This document shows positions 8,422-18,034 of a stretch of DNA of 64,000 nt, in pieces. Position 1 is the stretch's first letter, and each line of letters starts with the position of its first letter. This DNA is from Isoptericola halotolerans (GTDB lineage: Bacteria; Actinomycetota; Actinomycetes; Actinomycetales; Cellulomonadaceae). The DNA lies in the NCBI RefSeq assembly GCF_003003075.1, contig NZ_PVTX01000003.1, forward strand, positions 62,001 to 126,000, given 5' to 3'. Under the pieces are notes generated by a model. That model saw only the letters and a list, made by a program, of their open reading frames with translations, was not told where the DNA came from and did no database searches. Made by a program: the position numbers and the translations under genes.

Positions 8422-9807
8422 TCAGGGGGTGGGGGTGGGCGTCGAGCGACGCCCACCCGGCACGTCGGCGATGCGCTGCGCCACCGAGATGCCCACCAGG
8501 CTGCCCACGAGCGCCAGCGACACGAGCACCAGGGCGACCCAGCTGAACCCGGTGACCACGACGACCAGCACGGACAGGCCGACCGCCACGAACCGCAGGG
8601 CGTCGGCGTGCTCGGCGACCCGCCGTGGCAACCTGCCGTCCTGGCCGCTCACCGTGCCGACCCAGGGCCACCGGTCCGCGGCGCGTCCGAGCCAGGCCGG
8701 ACGTCCCAGCAGCAGCGCGACGACGGCGGCCACGACGGCGATGATCCCGATCAGCCACAGGATCTCGTGCAGCCCTCCGGACACCGCGTCGAACAGCACG
8801 CCGGCGACCCGCTCGCCGTCCGGGGTGCGGGCGGCCTCCACGACGAGGCCTCGCAGCTGCGCGACGAGGGCGGCCGCGATCACCAGGCCGGCAGCCACGC
8901 CGATCGCGAGCTGGATCGCACCACGCCGGCGGTCGGGCGCCACGAGGACGGTCGCGACGATGAGCAGCACGGTGACCACCACCAGCGCCCACACGACGCG
9001 GTCCACGGTCCTGACGGTCCCCTGCACCATGTCGAACGTCTCGCGGTCGAGGAGGGCCACCTGGCCGAAGTCGTCCGGCAGCCGCGCACCGAGCGCCTCG
9101 CCGAGCTGGGCGCGCGCCTGCGGCGCGTTCTCCGTGACGGCGTCGGGCAGCGTCACACCGGGCAGCATGTCACCGACGCTCCCGAGCGCCTCGCGGAGCG
9201 CCTCGGCGATCAGCGGCGTCGTGTCGAGCATGACGGCGTCGTCGGTCAGGTAGACGTTCGGGTGGTCCTCGACGTCGGCGCGCGCGAGCGCGATCGCCCC
9301 GGTGTGCGCTCGTTCGACCAGCCGGGGCAGCCGCTCCCGGAACGCCTCGGACGTCACGAGGCGGTCCACGACCTTCTCCACCCGCTCCTCGAGGCGGTCG
9401 ACCACCACGGGCGTCAGCGCGGCGAGCGTCGGCCGGTCGACGCGGGTGCCGAGCGCCTCCAGCAACGGCCCCGGCTCGACCTCGAGCCGCTCGACGAGGG
9501 CGAGCGCCAGCACCTCGTCGAGCTCGGTGAGCCGGGCGGAGACGCGGGTGTCGAGGTCCAGGGCCAGCAGCGTCTGCTCGGTCACGTTGTCCGCGAGGGC
9601 GTCGTAGAACGCCGGGTCGTCCAGCACCGGCCCGACGGTGTCCATGAAGTCGTCGGTGTCGAACACCGTGCGGTGCGCCCACACCGCCACCGACGACGCG
9701 ACGACGAGCAGGGTGGTCACGACCACCAGGACGGCGGCGACCCACCGGCGCACGGCGTCACCACGAGAGCGGAGGGGGACGGTCTCGGCGGAGGTCACAC
9801 ACCGCAT
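8422..9807 (-). CDS. Integral membrane protein of unknown function
   Basis: A 461-residue protein I cannot assign to a named family. It has one N-terminal transmembrane segment (about 20-43), a roughly 225-residue Asp/Glu-rich extracytoplasmic region beginning with VFDTDDFMDTVGPVLDDPAFYDALADNV in two adjacent stretches, then about five C-terminal membrane segments (271-290, 297-317, 346-368, 403-421, 423-443). ATG 9807 or in-frame GTG 9798 could be the start; CAGGAT seven bases before the GTG favours the latter as leaderless. It is divergent from the two-component regulator at 9888. Confidence 0.7.
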   Translation of the reverse strand: MRCVTSAETVPLRSRGDAVRRWVAAVLVVVTTLLVVASSVAVWAHRTVFDTDDFMDTVGPVLDDPAFYDALADNVTEQTLLALDLDTRVSARLTELDEVLALALVERLEVEPGPLLEALGTRVDRPTLAALTPVVVDRLEERVEKVVDRLVTSEAFRERLPRLVERAHTGAIALARADVEDHPNVYLTDDAVMLDTTPLIAEALREALGSVGDMLPGVTLPDAVTENAPQARAQLGEALGARLPDDFGQVALLDRETFDMVQGTVRTVDRVVWALVVVTVLLIVATVLVAPDRRRGAIQLAIGVAAGLVIAAALVAQLRGLVVEAARTPDGERVAGVLFDAVSGGLHEILWLIGIIAVVAAVVALLLGRPAWLGRAADRWPWVGTVSGQDGRLPRRVAEHADALRFVAVGLSVLVVVVTGFSWVALVLVSLALVGSLVGISVAQRIADVPGGRRSTPTPTP

Positions 9808-9849
9808 CCTGGGTGCTGGGAGGAGTCCGCGCGACTCGTACGCCGCACG

Positions 9850-9866
9850 TTCAGGAAACCTTCAGG
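9850..9866. promoter_or_regulatory. Direct-repeat site for the adjacent response regulator
   Basis: TTCAGG occurs at 9850-9855 and again at 9861-9866, an 11-bp direct repeat. This is the geometry bound by tandem OmpR/PhoB-type regulators. It sits 22-38 bases upstream of the response-regulator ATG, near the -35 region, so it is a candidate autoregulatory site and might also act on the divergent membrane-protein gene. Confidence 0.5.
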
Positions 9867-9887
9867 GATGCGGCGCACACTGGACCC

Positions 9888-10631
9888 ATGGCCGCATCCA
9901 CCGACGCCCCCGAAGCACGGCTCGTCGTCGTCGACGACGAGCCGAACATCCGCGAGCTGCTCTCCACGTCCCTGCGCTTCGCCGGCTTCGAGGTGCACGC
10001 CGCGGCCGACGGCACGAGCGCGCTGCAGCTCGTGCGCGACACGGAGCCGGACCTCGTGGTGCTCGACGTGATGCTGCCCGACATGGACGGCTTCACCGTC
10101 ACCCGCCGGATGCGTGCCACCGGCCGGCACACGCCGGTGCTCTTCCTGACCGCTCGTGACGACACCCAGGACAAGATCCAGGGCCTCACGGTGGGCGGCG
10201 ACGACTACGTCACCAAGCCGTTCAGCCTCGAGGAGGTCGTGGCCCGGATCCGTGCCGTGCTGCGGCGCACCGCCGGCGGCGAGCCCGAGGACGACGCCGT
10301 GGTGCGCGTCGGCGACCTCGCCCTGGACGAGGACAGCCACGAGGTGCACCGCGCCGGCGTCGAGATCGAGCTCTCCCCCACCGAGTTCAAGCTGCTGCGC
10401 TACCTCATGCTCAACGCAGGCCGCGTCCTGTCCAAGGCGCAGATCCTCGACCACGTGTGGCAGTACGACTGGGGCGGCGACGCGAACATCGTGGAGTCCT
10501 ACATCTCCTACCTGCGCCGCAAGATCGACCACGTGACGGTCCCCGGGCCGGACGGCGCGGACGTCGAGCTCCCGCCGCTCATCCACACCAAGCGCGGTGT
10601 CGGCTACCTCCTGCGGGCACCGCAGCGATGA
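9888..10631 (+). CDS. OmpR/PhoB-family response regulator
   Basis: A 247-residue regulator from ATG 9888. The receiver domain has VVVDDEPNIRELL near residue 13, phospho-acceptor Asp60 in LVVLDVMLPDMDG, and conserved Thr and Lys in FLTARDD and YVTKPFSLEE. A winged-helix DNA-binding domain follows (SPTEFKLLRYLMLNAGRVLS, then YLRRKIDH). CACACT (9876-9881) is six bases before the ATG. It overlaps the kinase gene by ATGA and forms a cognate pair with it; the stimulus is unknown. Confidence 0.92.
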   Translation: MAASTDAPEARLVVVDDEPNIRELLSTSLRFAGFEVHAAADGTSALQLVRDTEPDLVVLDVMLPDMDGFTVTRRMRATGRHTPVLFLTARDDTQDKIQGLTVGGDDYVTKPFSLEEVVARIRAVLRRTAGGEPEDDAVVRVGDLALDEDSHEVHRAGVEIELSPTEFKLLRYLMLNAGRVLSKAQILDHVWQYDWGGDANIVESYISYLRRKIDHVTVPGPDGADVELPPLIHTKRGVGYLLRAPQR

Positions 10632-12235
10632 CCCCCCGCGACCGCCCCGACGGCATCGAGCCGACCTTCGCCGCACCGGAGGCTCCCGGAGCGGCGAGCG
10701 CGGCCGAGGCACCGCCGTCGGGCACGGACGCACCCGGGCCGACGGCGGAACCCGCCCCGAGCACGCCGGGCGAGCGGCGCTGGAGCTGGCTCAGCCGGGT
10801 GCCGCTGCGCGTGCGCCTGGTCGCGATCATCGTGCTGCTGCTGGGGGCGGGCATGGTCTTCGCGGGGATCGCGACCCGCACCGTGGTCTCGAACTACCTC
10901 GTGGACCAGCTCGACTCGCAGCTCAAGCAGTCGGCGCAGAACGTCGCGGAGATGACGGTCCGGGGCCCGGACGAGACCGGGCCCCGCATCCCCAGCGACT
11001 ACTCCGTCGCGCTGGTCAGCTGCAACGGCTACGACGAAGCGCCGATCGGCTGGCCCCAGACGCTCGACACGTTCGGCGAACCGGCGATCCCCGACGAGTC
11101 CCTGACGAGCGTGGTCGAGCGGGGCCTCGAGCCCTTCACCGTGGACTCCACGGGCGGCTCGGCCCCGTCCCAGTGGCGCGTCGTGTCCATCCCCTGCAGC
11201 CCCGACCACGGGAACACCCTCGACGGCGCCGCCTACGTCGCGCTGCCCCTGGCCGCCGTCGACAAGACGACCGCCTACCTGTCGAGCTCCCTGCTGTGGT
11301 CGGGCATCGGGATCGTCCTGCTCGGCGGCGCGCTCGCGTTCTGGCTGGTGCAGCACTCCCTGCGGCCGCTGCGCCGCATCGAGGCCACCGCTGCCGCCAT
11401 CGCGGAGGGCGACCTGTCCCAGCGCGTGCCCGAGCAGCCCTCCTCGACGGAGGTCGGCTCGCTGTCGCGCTCGCTCAACGTGATGCTCACGCAGATCGAG
11501 TCGGCGTTCGCCGTCCAGGAGGCCTCCGAGCAGCGCATGCGCCGGTTCGTCTCCGACGCGAGCCACGAGCTGCGCACGCCGCTCGCCACGGTGCGCGGGT
11601 ACGGCGAGCTGTACCGGATGGGCGCGCTGGACACGGACGAGAAGGTCGACGACACGATGGTCCGCATCGAGGACTCGGCCCGCCGGATGGGCACGCTCGT
11701 CAACGACCTGCTCGTCCTCGCCCGCCTCGACGAGGGCCGCCCCATGCGGCACGAGGTCGTCGACCTCGCGGCGCTCGCCCACGACACCGCTCAGGACCTG
11801 CACGCCCTCGACCCGACGCGCGCCGTCGCGGTCACAGGGCTGCGGCCCGGCGAGGCGCCGCCGGCCGCCCTGCACACCGTCGGTGACGCCGACCGGCTGC
11901 GGCAGGTCCTGACCAACCTCGTGGGGAACGTCGCCCGGCACACGCCGGCGGGGTCGCCCGCCGAGCTCGCCCTCGGGACGGTGGCCGAGGGCGTCGTCGT
12001 CGAGGTGCGCGACCACGGACCCGGCGTCTCGGACGAGCAGGCCGGGCGGATCTTCGAGCGTTTCTACCGCGCCGACTCCTCGCGCAACCGGGAGTCCGGC
12101 GGATCCGGCCTGGGTCTGGCGATCGTCGCGGCGATCCTGGGGGCGCACGGCGGCTCCGCAGCTGTGGCGCAGACGCCCGGCGGTGGACTGACCGTGCGGG
12201 TTCTCCTCCCGCCCGCGGGCCGCTACGCTGCGTGA
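10628..12235 (+). CDS. Membrane sensor histidine kinase
   Basis: A 535-residue kinase whose ATG overlaps the regulator's TGA. Order: Pro/Ala-rich N-terminus; TM1 at about 62-84; extracytoplasmic sensor of roughly 130 residues containing two Cys (SCNGYD and IPCSPDH) that might form a disulfide; TM2 at 219-241; HAMP; HisKA with His313 in SDASHELRTPLATVRGYGE; HATPase with GPGVSDEQ and GSGLGLAIV. It phosphorylates the regulator encoded just upstream. The architecture resembles actinobacterial PrrB/TcrY-like kinases. Confidence 0.92.
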   Translation: MTPRDRPDGIEPTFAAPEAPGAASAAEAPPSGTDAPGPTAEPAPSTPGERRWSWLSRVPLRVRLVAIIVLLLGAGMVFAGIATRTVVSNYLVDQLDSQLKQSAQNVAEMTVRGPDETGPRIPSDYSVALVSCNGYDEAPIGWPQTLDTFGEPAIPDESLTSVVERGLEPFTVDSTGGSAPSQWRVVSIPCSPDHGNTLDGAAYVALPLAAVDKTTAYLSSSLLWSGIGIVLLGGALAFWLVQHSLRPLRRIEATAAAIAEGDLSQRVPEQPSSTEVGSLSRSLNVMLTQIESAFAVQEASEQRMRRFVSDASHELRTPLATVRGYGELYRMGALDTDEKVDDTMVRIEDSARRMGTLVNDLLVLARLDEGRPMRHEVVDLAALAHDTAQDLHALDPTRAVAVTGLRPGEAPPAALHTVGDADRLRQVLTNLVGNVARHTPAGSPAELALGTVAEGVVVEVRDHGPGVSDEQAGRIFERFYRADSSRNRESGGSGLGLAIVAAILGAHGGSAAVAQTPGGGLTVRVLLPPAGRYAA

Positions 12236-12339
12236 CGGCCCCGTCGGCGCAGACGGCCGCACCGATCACGATTGTCGGTCGGCGGTCGTAGGCTGGCAGG
12301 GAGACAGAGAACGATCTCCGAGCGAAGGTCTTGATAGCG

Positions 12340-13068
12340 ATGGGCGTCCTGAGCGCCAGCGCGCCGCAGTGGTTCCTCTCGGCGTTCGTCCGCACCTGTC
12401 GAGGGGCGGGCGCCACGAAGCCCGAGGACTCGATCCGCTCGGTGGGTGAAGAGCTCATCGAGCGCTGGTCCGGGCCGGGCCGCCACTTCCACAACCTGCG
12501 TCACCTGGCCGCCGTCCTGCACCGGGTCGACGAGCTCGCTCACGAGACCCACGAGCCCGATCTCGTCCGGCTCGCCGCCTGGTACCACGGAGCGGTCTTC
12601 GACGCGGACCGCAAGGTCGCCTACGCGACCCGCGGCGGGGAGCAGACCACGCTCAGCGCGGAGCTCGCGCGCACGCAGCTTGTCGAGCTCGGCGTGCCCG
12701 TCGATTCGGCGGACCGGGTCGGCGAGCTCGTCGACACGCTCGCCCGGCACAAGGCGGCGGCCGGCGACTTCGACTCGGCGGTGCTCAACGACGCGGACCT
12801 GGGCATGCTCGCCGCGGAGCCGCAGCGCTACAAGGAGTACGTCGCGGAGATCCGGGCCGAGTACGCCCACATCCCGCTGTCCGACTACCTCGACGCGCGG
12901 ATCAAGGTCCTGACCAAGCTGCTGGGCCGCTCGAGGCTCTACGTGAGCCCGCTCGGCGCCACGTGGGAGGAGCCCGCCCGGCAGAACCTCGACGCCGAGC
13001 TCCACCGGCTCGTCAAGGAGCGCCGCAAGCTCGGCCTGGAGGCGACGGCGGGCCCGGCCCGCCAGTAG
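12340..13068 (+). CDS. HD-superfamily metal-dependent phosphohydrolase-like protein (COG4339 type)
   Basis: About 242 residues. ATG 12340 is preferred over TTG 12331 because GAAGG at 12324-12328 is correctly spaced for the ATG. The motif HFHNLRHLAAVLHRVDEL and then AAWYHGAVFD match predicted HD phosphohydrolases, but the usual His-Asp pair reads His-Gly here, so catalysis is uncertain. The C-terminal half is helical and basic. The substrate is unknown. Array B follows its stop codon. Confidence 0.75.
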   Translation: MGVLSASAPQWFLSAFVRTCRGAGATKPEDSIRSVGEELIERWSGPGRHFHNLRHLAAVLHRVDELAHETHEPDLVRLAAWYHGAVFDADRKVAYATRGGEQTTLSAELARTQLVELGVPVDSADRVGELVDTLARHKAAAGDFDSAVLNDADLGMLAAEPQRYKEYVAEIRAEYAHIPLSDYLDARIKVLTKLLGRSRLYVSPLGATWEEPARQNLDAELHRLVKERRKLGLEATAGPARQ

Positions 13069-13079
13069 CCCACCCCCCC

Positions 13080-13239
13080 GCCGAGGTAGTGGCCCACCCG
13101 CCGAGGTAGCGCCCCGCCCGCCGAGGTAGCGCCCCGCCCGGCGAGGTAGGGCCTCGCCCGCCGAGGTAGTGGCCCACCCGGCGAGGTAGGGCCTCGCCCG
13201 CCGAGGTAGTGGCCCACCCGGCGAGGTAGACGGTCGTCC
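13080..13239 (+). repeat. GAGGTAG repeat array B (8 forward)
   Basis: Eight consecutive 20-bp units begin at 13080, 13100, 13120, 13140, 13160, 13180, 13200 and 13220. Each starts with GCCGAGGTAG or GGCGAGGTAG followed by about ten variable bases (such as TGGCCCACCC, CGCCCCGCCC or GGCCTCGCCC, each recurring). All read in the direction of the preceding HD gene. The next gene is co-oriented, and no reverse copies are present. Confidence 0.95.
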
Positions 13240-13330
13240 ACAGGTTGTGGACGACGGCGGCGCGCGCCTCTCGCTGAGCCCTACCGTCGTGCTCAGCCCG
13301 GTCCACCGGGACGACGACGGAGGAGACAGC

Positions 13331-13618
13331 ATGCGGTACGAGGTCGACAGCGAGCGGGTGGCGCAGGCGAGCGCCGCCGTGAACGGTTCCGTGGGAGCCA
13401 TCCGGGCCGAGGTCGGCGCGATGATGCGCCACCTGCACGATCTGCAGTCGAGCTGGCACGGCAGCGCCGCGACGTCGTTCGCGGGGGTCATGACGCAGTG
13501 GCAGTCGGCGCAGACGCAGGTCGAGGCTGCCCTCGACTCCGTGACGGCGGCGCTGCAGTCCGCCTCGACCACCTATGCGGACGCGGAGAGCCAGGCCGCC
13601 CGCCTCTTCGCCCGCTGA
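13331..13618 (+). CDS. WXG100-family (ESAT-6-like) protein
   Basis: A 95-residue helical-hairpin protein with the central turn Trp42-His43-Gly44 (SSWHGSAA) in place of W-x-G and heptad-like helices either side, matching WXG100 proteins secreted by type VII (ESX) systems. The ATG has a strong GGAGGAGA site. No ESX ATPase, EccB-E or partner WXG gene is nearby, so it is an orphan; its secretion apparatus, if any, is elsewhere. It may also act inside the cell. Confidence 0.85.
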   Translation: MRYEVDSERVAQASAAVNGSVGAIRAEVGAMMRHLHDLQSSWHGSAATSFAGVMTQWQSAQTQVEAALDSVTAALQSASTTYADAESQAARLFAR

Positions 13619-13628
13619 CCCGGTAGGC

Positions 13629-13700
13629 GTTGTGGGCGCGATTTCTGGGCTCGATTGATGCCCATACCGGGCAATACGGGCCAGAAATCGCGCCCACAAC
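13629..13700. repeat. 72-bp hairpin element, copy 1
   Basis: Perfect 20-bp inverted arms GTTGTGGGCGCGATTTCTGG (13629-13648) and its complement (13681-13700) flank a 32-base middle that starts GCTCGAT, ends CGGG and holds a small inner stem TGCCC/GGGCA. The same arms and spacing recur at 18911-18982. It lies between the converging WXG100 and groEL genes, so it could serve as a bidirectional terminator. Confidence 0.9.
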
Positions 13701-13716
13701 CACGAATGCAGTGCAA

Positions 13717-13765
13717 GACGGCGGCCGGTCGCCCCGGGGACTTCCCAGGACGACCGGCCGCCGTC
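13717..13765 (-). terminator. groEL terminator hairpin
   Basis: A perfect 15-bp stem (GACGGCGGCCGGTCG with its complement at 13751-13765) around a 19-base loop, just downstream of the groEL stop codon. Confidence 0.65.
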
Positions 13766-13802
13766 GTGCGTGGCGCGGGCTACCGCGCCGAGCGGACGTG
13801 GA

Positions 13803-15515
<1,713 letters not shown>

Positions 15516-15582
15516 TCACGGGCGTGGGCGTGCCTCACCTTTCGACCAAGGTTGTTCACCCCGGCTGTCACTCGACGGCCGA

Positions 15583-15625
15583 GAGTGCTAACCCATTATT
15601 GGCACTCTCCCCCCGAGAGTGCAAG
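15583..15625 (-). promoter_or_regulatory. CIRCE element with overlapping groEL promoter
   Basis: TTGGCACTC (15599-15607), nine bases, then GAGTGCAAG (15617-15625) form a CIRCE operator, the HrcA site (consensus TTAGCACTC-N9-GAGTGCTAA). A further perfect half-site GAGTGCTAA occurs at 15583-15591. On the minus strand TTGCAC (15624-15619), 18 bases and AATAAT (15600-15595) read as a promoter embedded in the operator. The rest of the 350-base gap between groEL and cspA holds only the cspA terminator and no gene. Confidence 0.88.
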
Positions 15626-15712
15626 ACGTTCCGCCGCCAGCGCACCGTGGCGCTCCAGTGGCGCCCGGTCCGGCCAGGTCAGCGCCCGACGGCGGGACCC
15701 GGACACGACGAA

Positions 15713-15755
15713 GGCCGGCGCCCCCGACGCATCGATGCGCCGTCGGACGCCGGCC
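15713..15755 (-). terminator. cspA terminator hairpin
   Basis: GGCCGGCG (15713-15720) pairs with CGCCGGCC (15748-15755), and an inner CCGACG/CGTCGG stem extends it. It lies downstream of the cold-shock gene and before the groEL promoter. Confidence 0.65.
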
Positions 15756-15787
15756 CTCGCCGACGCTGCACGTCTAGGTCAGCACGA

Positions 15788-15991
15788 TCAGAGCGGGCGG
15801 ACCTGCTCCGCCTGCGGGCCCTTCTGGCCCTGGCCGACCTCGAACTCCACCTGCTGCCCCTCGTCGAGGGTGCGGTACCCGTCTGCCTGGATCGAGCTGA
15901 AGTGGACGAACAGGTCCTGTCCGCCGTCGGCCGGCGTGACGAAGCCGTACCCCTTCTCGGCGTTGAACCACTTGACGGTGCCCTGGGCCAT
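15788..15991 (-). CDS. cspA: Cold-shock protein (CspA family)
   Basis: A 67-residue single OB-fold protein with both RNA-binding motifs: RNP1 in KGYGFVTP and RNP2 in LFVHFSSI. It binds single-stranded RNA/DNA and acts as an RNA chaperone. Length and composition match actinobacterial CspA-like proteins. The ATG has an AGGAGA site. It is followed by its own hairpin and is probably monocistronic. Confidence 0.95.
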   Translation of the reverse strand: MAQGTVKWFNAEKGYGFVTPADGGQDLFVHFSSIQADGYRTLDEGQQVEFEVGQGQKGPQAEQVRPL

Positions 15992-16118
15992 CTACTTCTC
16001 CTCATCGTTCTGGCACACGGGGCCGGCGCCCCGCAGTGGACAGGAGACTAGTGGCGGAGGTCACTCGAAGGGAAGCATCCGAATCCAGGGTGTCGCGATC
16101 CCCGCGGACCGCGCCGGT

Positions 16119-16853
16119 TCAGCCGACGGGCTCCTTGATGATCACCCAGACGGCATCGGTCGGGCTGTTCGTGAGGTCGTCGGACAGCTGCACGTTCGCC
16201 GGGGCGGCGCCCACCGCCTCCGCGACCGCGGTCGCCGTGTCCGCTCGCCCGTCGGCGAACAGGACCGTGGTCTCGTCGTAGACGCCCGCGAGCGTGACCG
16301 GCGCCGCCGGTGCATCGAGAGCGCCGACGTCGGCGAATCCGGCACCCGTGACGAGATCGGCCGTCGCACCGGCCTGCCCGGCGGCCTCCGCCCCCGAGAT
16401 GTCGTTCCAGACCACGACGCGCGCCGACAGGTCAGCCGCCGCCGGGTCGCCCGGCATCTCGGCGGCATCGTCGCTCGGCTCCTCGGACGGCTCCTCGGTC
16501 TCGTCGCCCTCGGCGCCCTCGCCCTCGTCACCCTCGTCGCCCGAGCCGTCGGTGGGCTCCTCGCCGGACCCTTCGCCCTCGGAGCCCCCGCCCTCGCCCT
16601 CGCCCTCGCCAGAACCCTCTGCGGAGGCGGACTGCTCGGACGCCACGGGCGGGTTGTCCGTGGGCGTGTCGCCGCCGTCGGACAGGAAGGAGATGATCCC
16701 GACGCCCAGGCCGGCGAAGACCACGGCGACGAGCAGGAACGGCCAGACCGAGCTCCACCCGCTCCGGGGCTCGCGGTGGACACCCACCGGCGCGCCCTCC
16801 GGACCGCGGACGTCGAACTCGTCGGGCGGGAACGGGTACTGGCTCTTGGTCAC
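16119..16853 (-). CDS. Membrane-anchored LytR_C-domain protein
   Basis: A 244-residue protein: cytosolic N-terminus of about 32 residues, one transmembrane helix (roughly 33-58), a very acidic Gly/Glu/Ser-rich linker of about 80 residues, and a C-terminal LytR_C domain ([19 protein letters not shown] to the end). This domain occurs in actinobacterial envelope proteins, with or without the LytR-CpsA-Psr catalytic domain; here that domain is absent. Start GTG 16853 is preceded by TACCCT (16866-16861) with seven bases between, so it is likely leaderless. Confidence 0.82.
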   Translation of the reverse strand: MTKSQYPFPPDEFDVRGPEGAPVGVHREPRSGWSSVWPFLLVAVVFAGLGVGIISFLSDGGDTPTDNPPVASEQSASAEGSGEGEGEGGGSEGEGSGEEPTDGSGDEGDEGEGAEGDETEEPSEEPSDDAAEMPGDPAAADLSARVVVWNDISGAEAAGQAGATADLVTGAGFADVGALDAPAAPVTLAGVYDETTVLFADGRADTATAVAEAVGAAPANVQLSDDLTNSPTDAVWVIIKEPVG

Positions 16854-16920
16854 GCCGGACAGGGTAGCGGTTCCCCGCGCCGAGACCTACAGCCCTTGTT
16901 CAGTATCGCGCCACCGCAGG

Positions 16921-17241
16921 TCAGCCGGTCGTGCCGTCGAGTCGGCGAGCCGTGCGCGCCCGCTGCCGGGTGGCCCGCATCCGGCGGAGGCGCTTGACCA
17001 GCATCGGGTCGTGCTCGAGCGCCGCGGGCGTGTCGAGCAGCGCGTTGAGCACCTGGTAGTACCGGGTGGCCGACATGTCGAAGAGCTCGCGCACGGCCTG
17101 CTCCTTCGAGCCGGCGTACTTCCACCACTGCTTCTCGAAGGCGAGGATCTCGCGCTCCCGGTCGGTCAGCGCACCGGCTCCGGTGGCCGACGACGGCGCC
17201 TCCGTCGTGGTGTCGATGTCCTGGACCAGCATCTCGCTCAT
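16921..17241 (-). CDS. DUF3263 (helix-turn-helix-like) protein
   Basis: A 106-residue protein from ATG 17241. The segment [23 protein letters not shown] followed by [19 protein letters not shown] is the actinobacterial DUF3263 signature and looks like a sigma-region-4-type helix-turn-helix. Function is unknown; DNA binding is an inference from the fold. CATACT (17254-17249) lies seven bases before the ATG, suggesting leaderless expression. It neighbours the LytR_C gene on the same strand and is divergent from ung. Confidence 0.85.
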   Translation of the reverse strand: MSEMLVQDIDTTTEAPSSATGAGALTDREREILAFEKQWWKYAGSKEQAVRELFDMSATRYYQVLNALLDTPAALEHDPMLVKRLRRMRATRQRARTARRLDGTTG

Positions 17242-17319
17242 AGCGGCCAGTATGGGGCACCTCGGGCGCTGTCCCGGGCATCCTGGGCCGCGCGTCGCGA
17301 GTGCGCTAGCGTCGCGTGC

Positions 17320-18012
17320 GTGGACTCCCCGACGACGACGCGCCCCGCCCTGGACACCGTGATGGCACCGGACTGGGCGGCGGCGCTCGCCGACGTCGAG
17401 CCCCAGATCCACGCGATGGGCGACTTCCTGCGCGCCGAGGTGGCGGCCGGGCGCACGTACCTGCCGGCACCGGGCGACGTCTTCGCCGCGTTCCGCCGTC
17501 CGCTGGCCGACGTGCGCGTCCTAGTGGTCGGCCAGGACCCGTACCCGACGCCGGGTCACCCGATGGGCCTGTCCTTCTCCGTCCAGCCGGACGTCCGCCC
17601 GGTCCCCAAGTCCCTGGCGAACATCTACACGGAGCTGGCCGACGACGTCGGCGCGCCCCCGCCGTCGTCGGGCGACCTGAGCCCGTGGGCGGACCAGGGC
17701 GTGATGATGCTCAACCGGGTCCTCACGGTGCGGCCGGGGGAACCGGCGTCGCACCGCGGCAAGGGCTGGGAGCAGGTGACGGAGGCCGCGATCAAGACGC
17801 TCGTGGCCCGCGGCGGGCCGCTCGTCGCGATCCTGTGGGGGCGCGACGCCGCCTCGCTGACGCCGTGGCTGGGCGCGACCCCCACGGTGGAGTCCGCGCA
17901 CCCGAGCCCGTTGGCCGCCTACCGGGGGTTCTTCGGCTCCAAGCCGTTCTCCCGCGTCAACGCGCTGCTGGAGGCACAGGGGGCCGCACCCGTGGACTGG
18001 CGCTTGCCCTGA
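17320..18012 (+). CDS. ung: Uracil-DNA glycosylase
   Basis: A 230-residue family-1 UDG that excises uracil from DNA to start base-excision repair. Motifs present: the water-activating loop [10 protein letters not shown] with catalytic Asp73, the uracil-binding [15 protein letters not shown] segment, and the DNA-intercalating [10 protein letters not shown] with His194. GTG 17320 is favoured as start because TAGCGT (17307-17312) lies seven bases upstream; ATG 17362 is an alternative. Confidence 0.93.
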   Translation: MDSPTTTRPALDTVMAPDWAAALADVEPQIHAMGDFLRAEVAAGRTYLPAPGDVFAAFRRPLADVRVLVVGQDPYPTPGHPMGLSFSVQPDVRPVPKSLANIYTELADDVGAPPPSSGDLSPWADQGVMMLNRVLTVRPGEPASHRGKGWEQVTEAAIKTLVARGGPLVAILWGRDAASLTPWLGATPTVESAHPSPLAAYRGFFGSKPFSRVNALLEAQGAAPVDWRLP

Positions 18013-18034
18013 GCGACGGGTGCAAGATGGGGGC

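Noticed and set aside
13080-13239. Array B as a CRISPR array
   Set aside because: The unit is 20 bp with a core of about ten bases, spacers are re-used, copies are inverted at other loci, and no cas genes are present.
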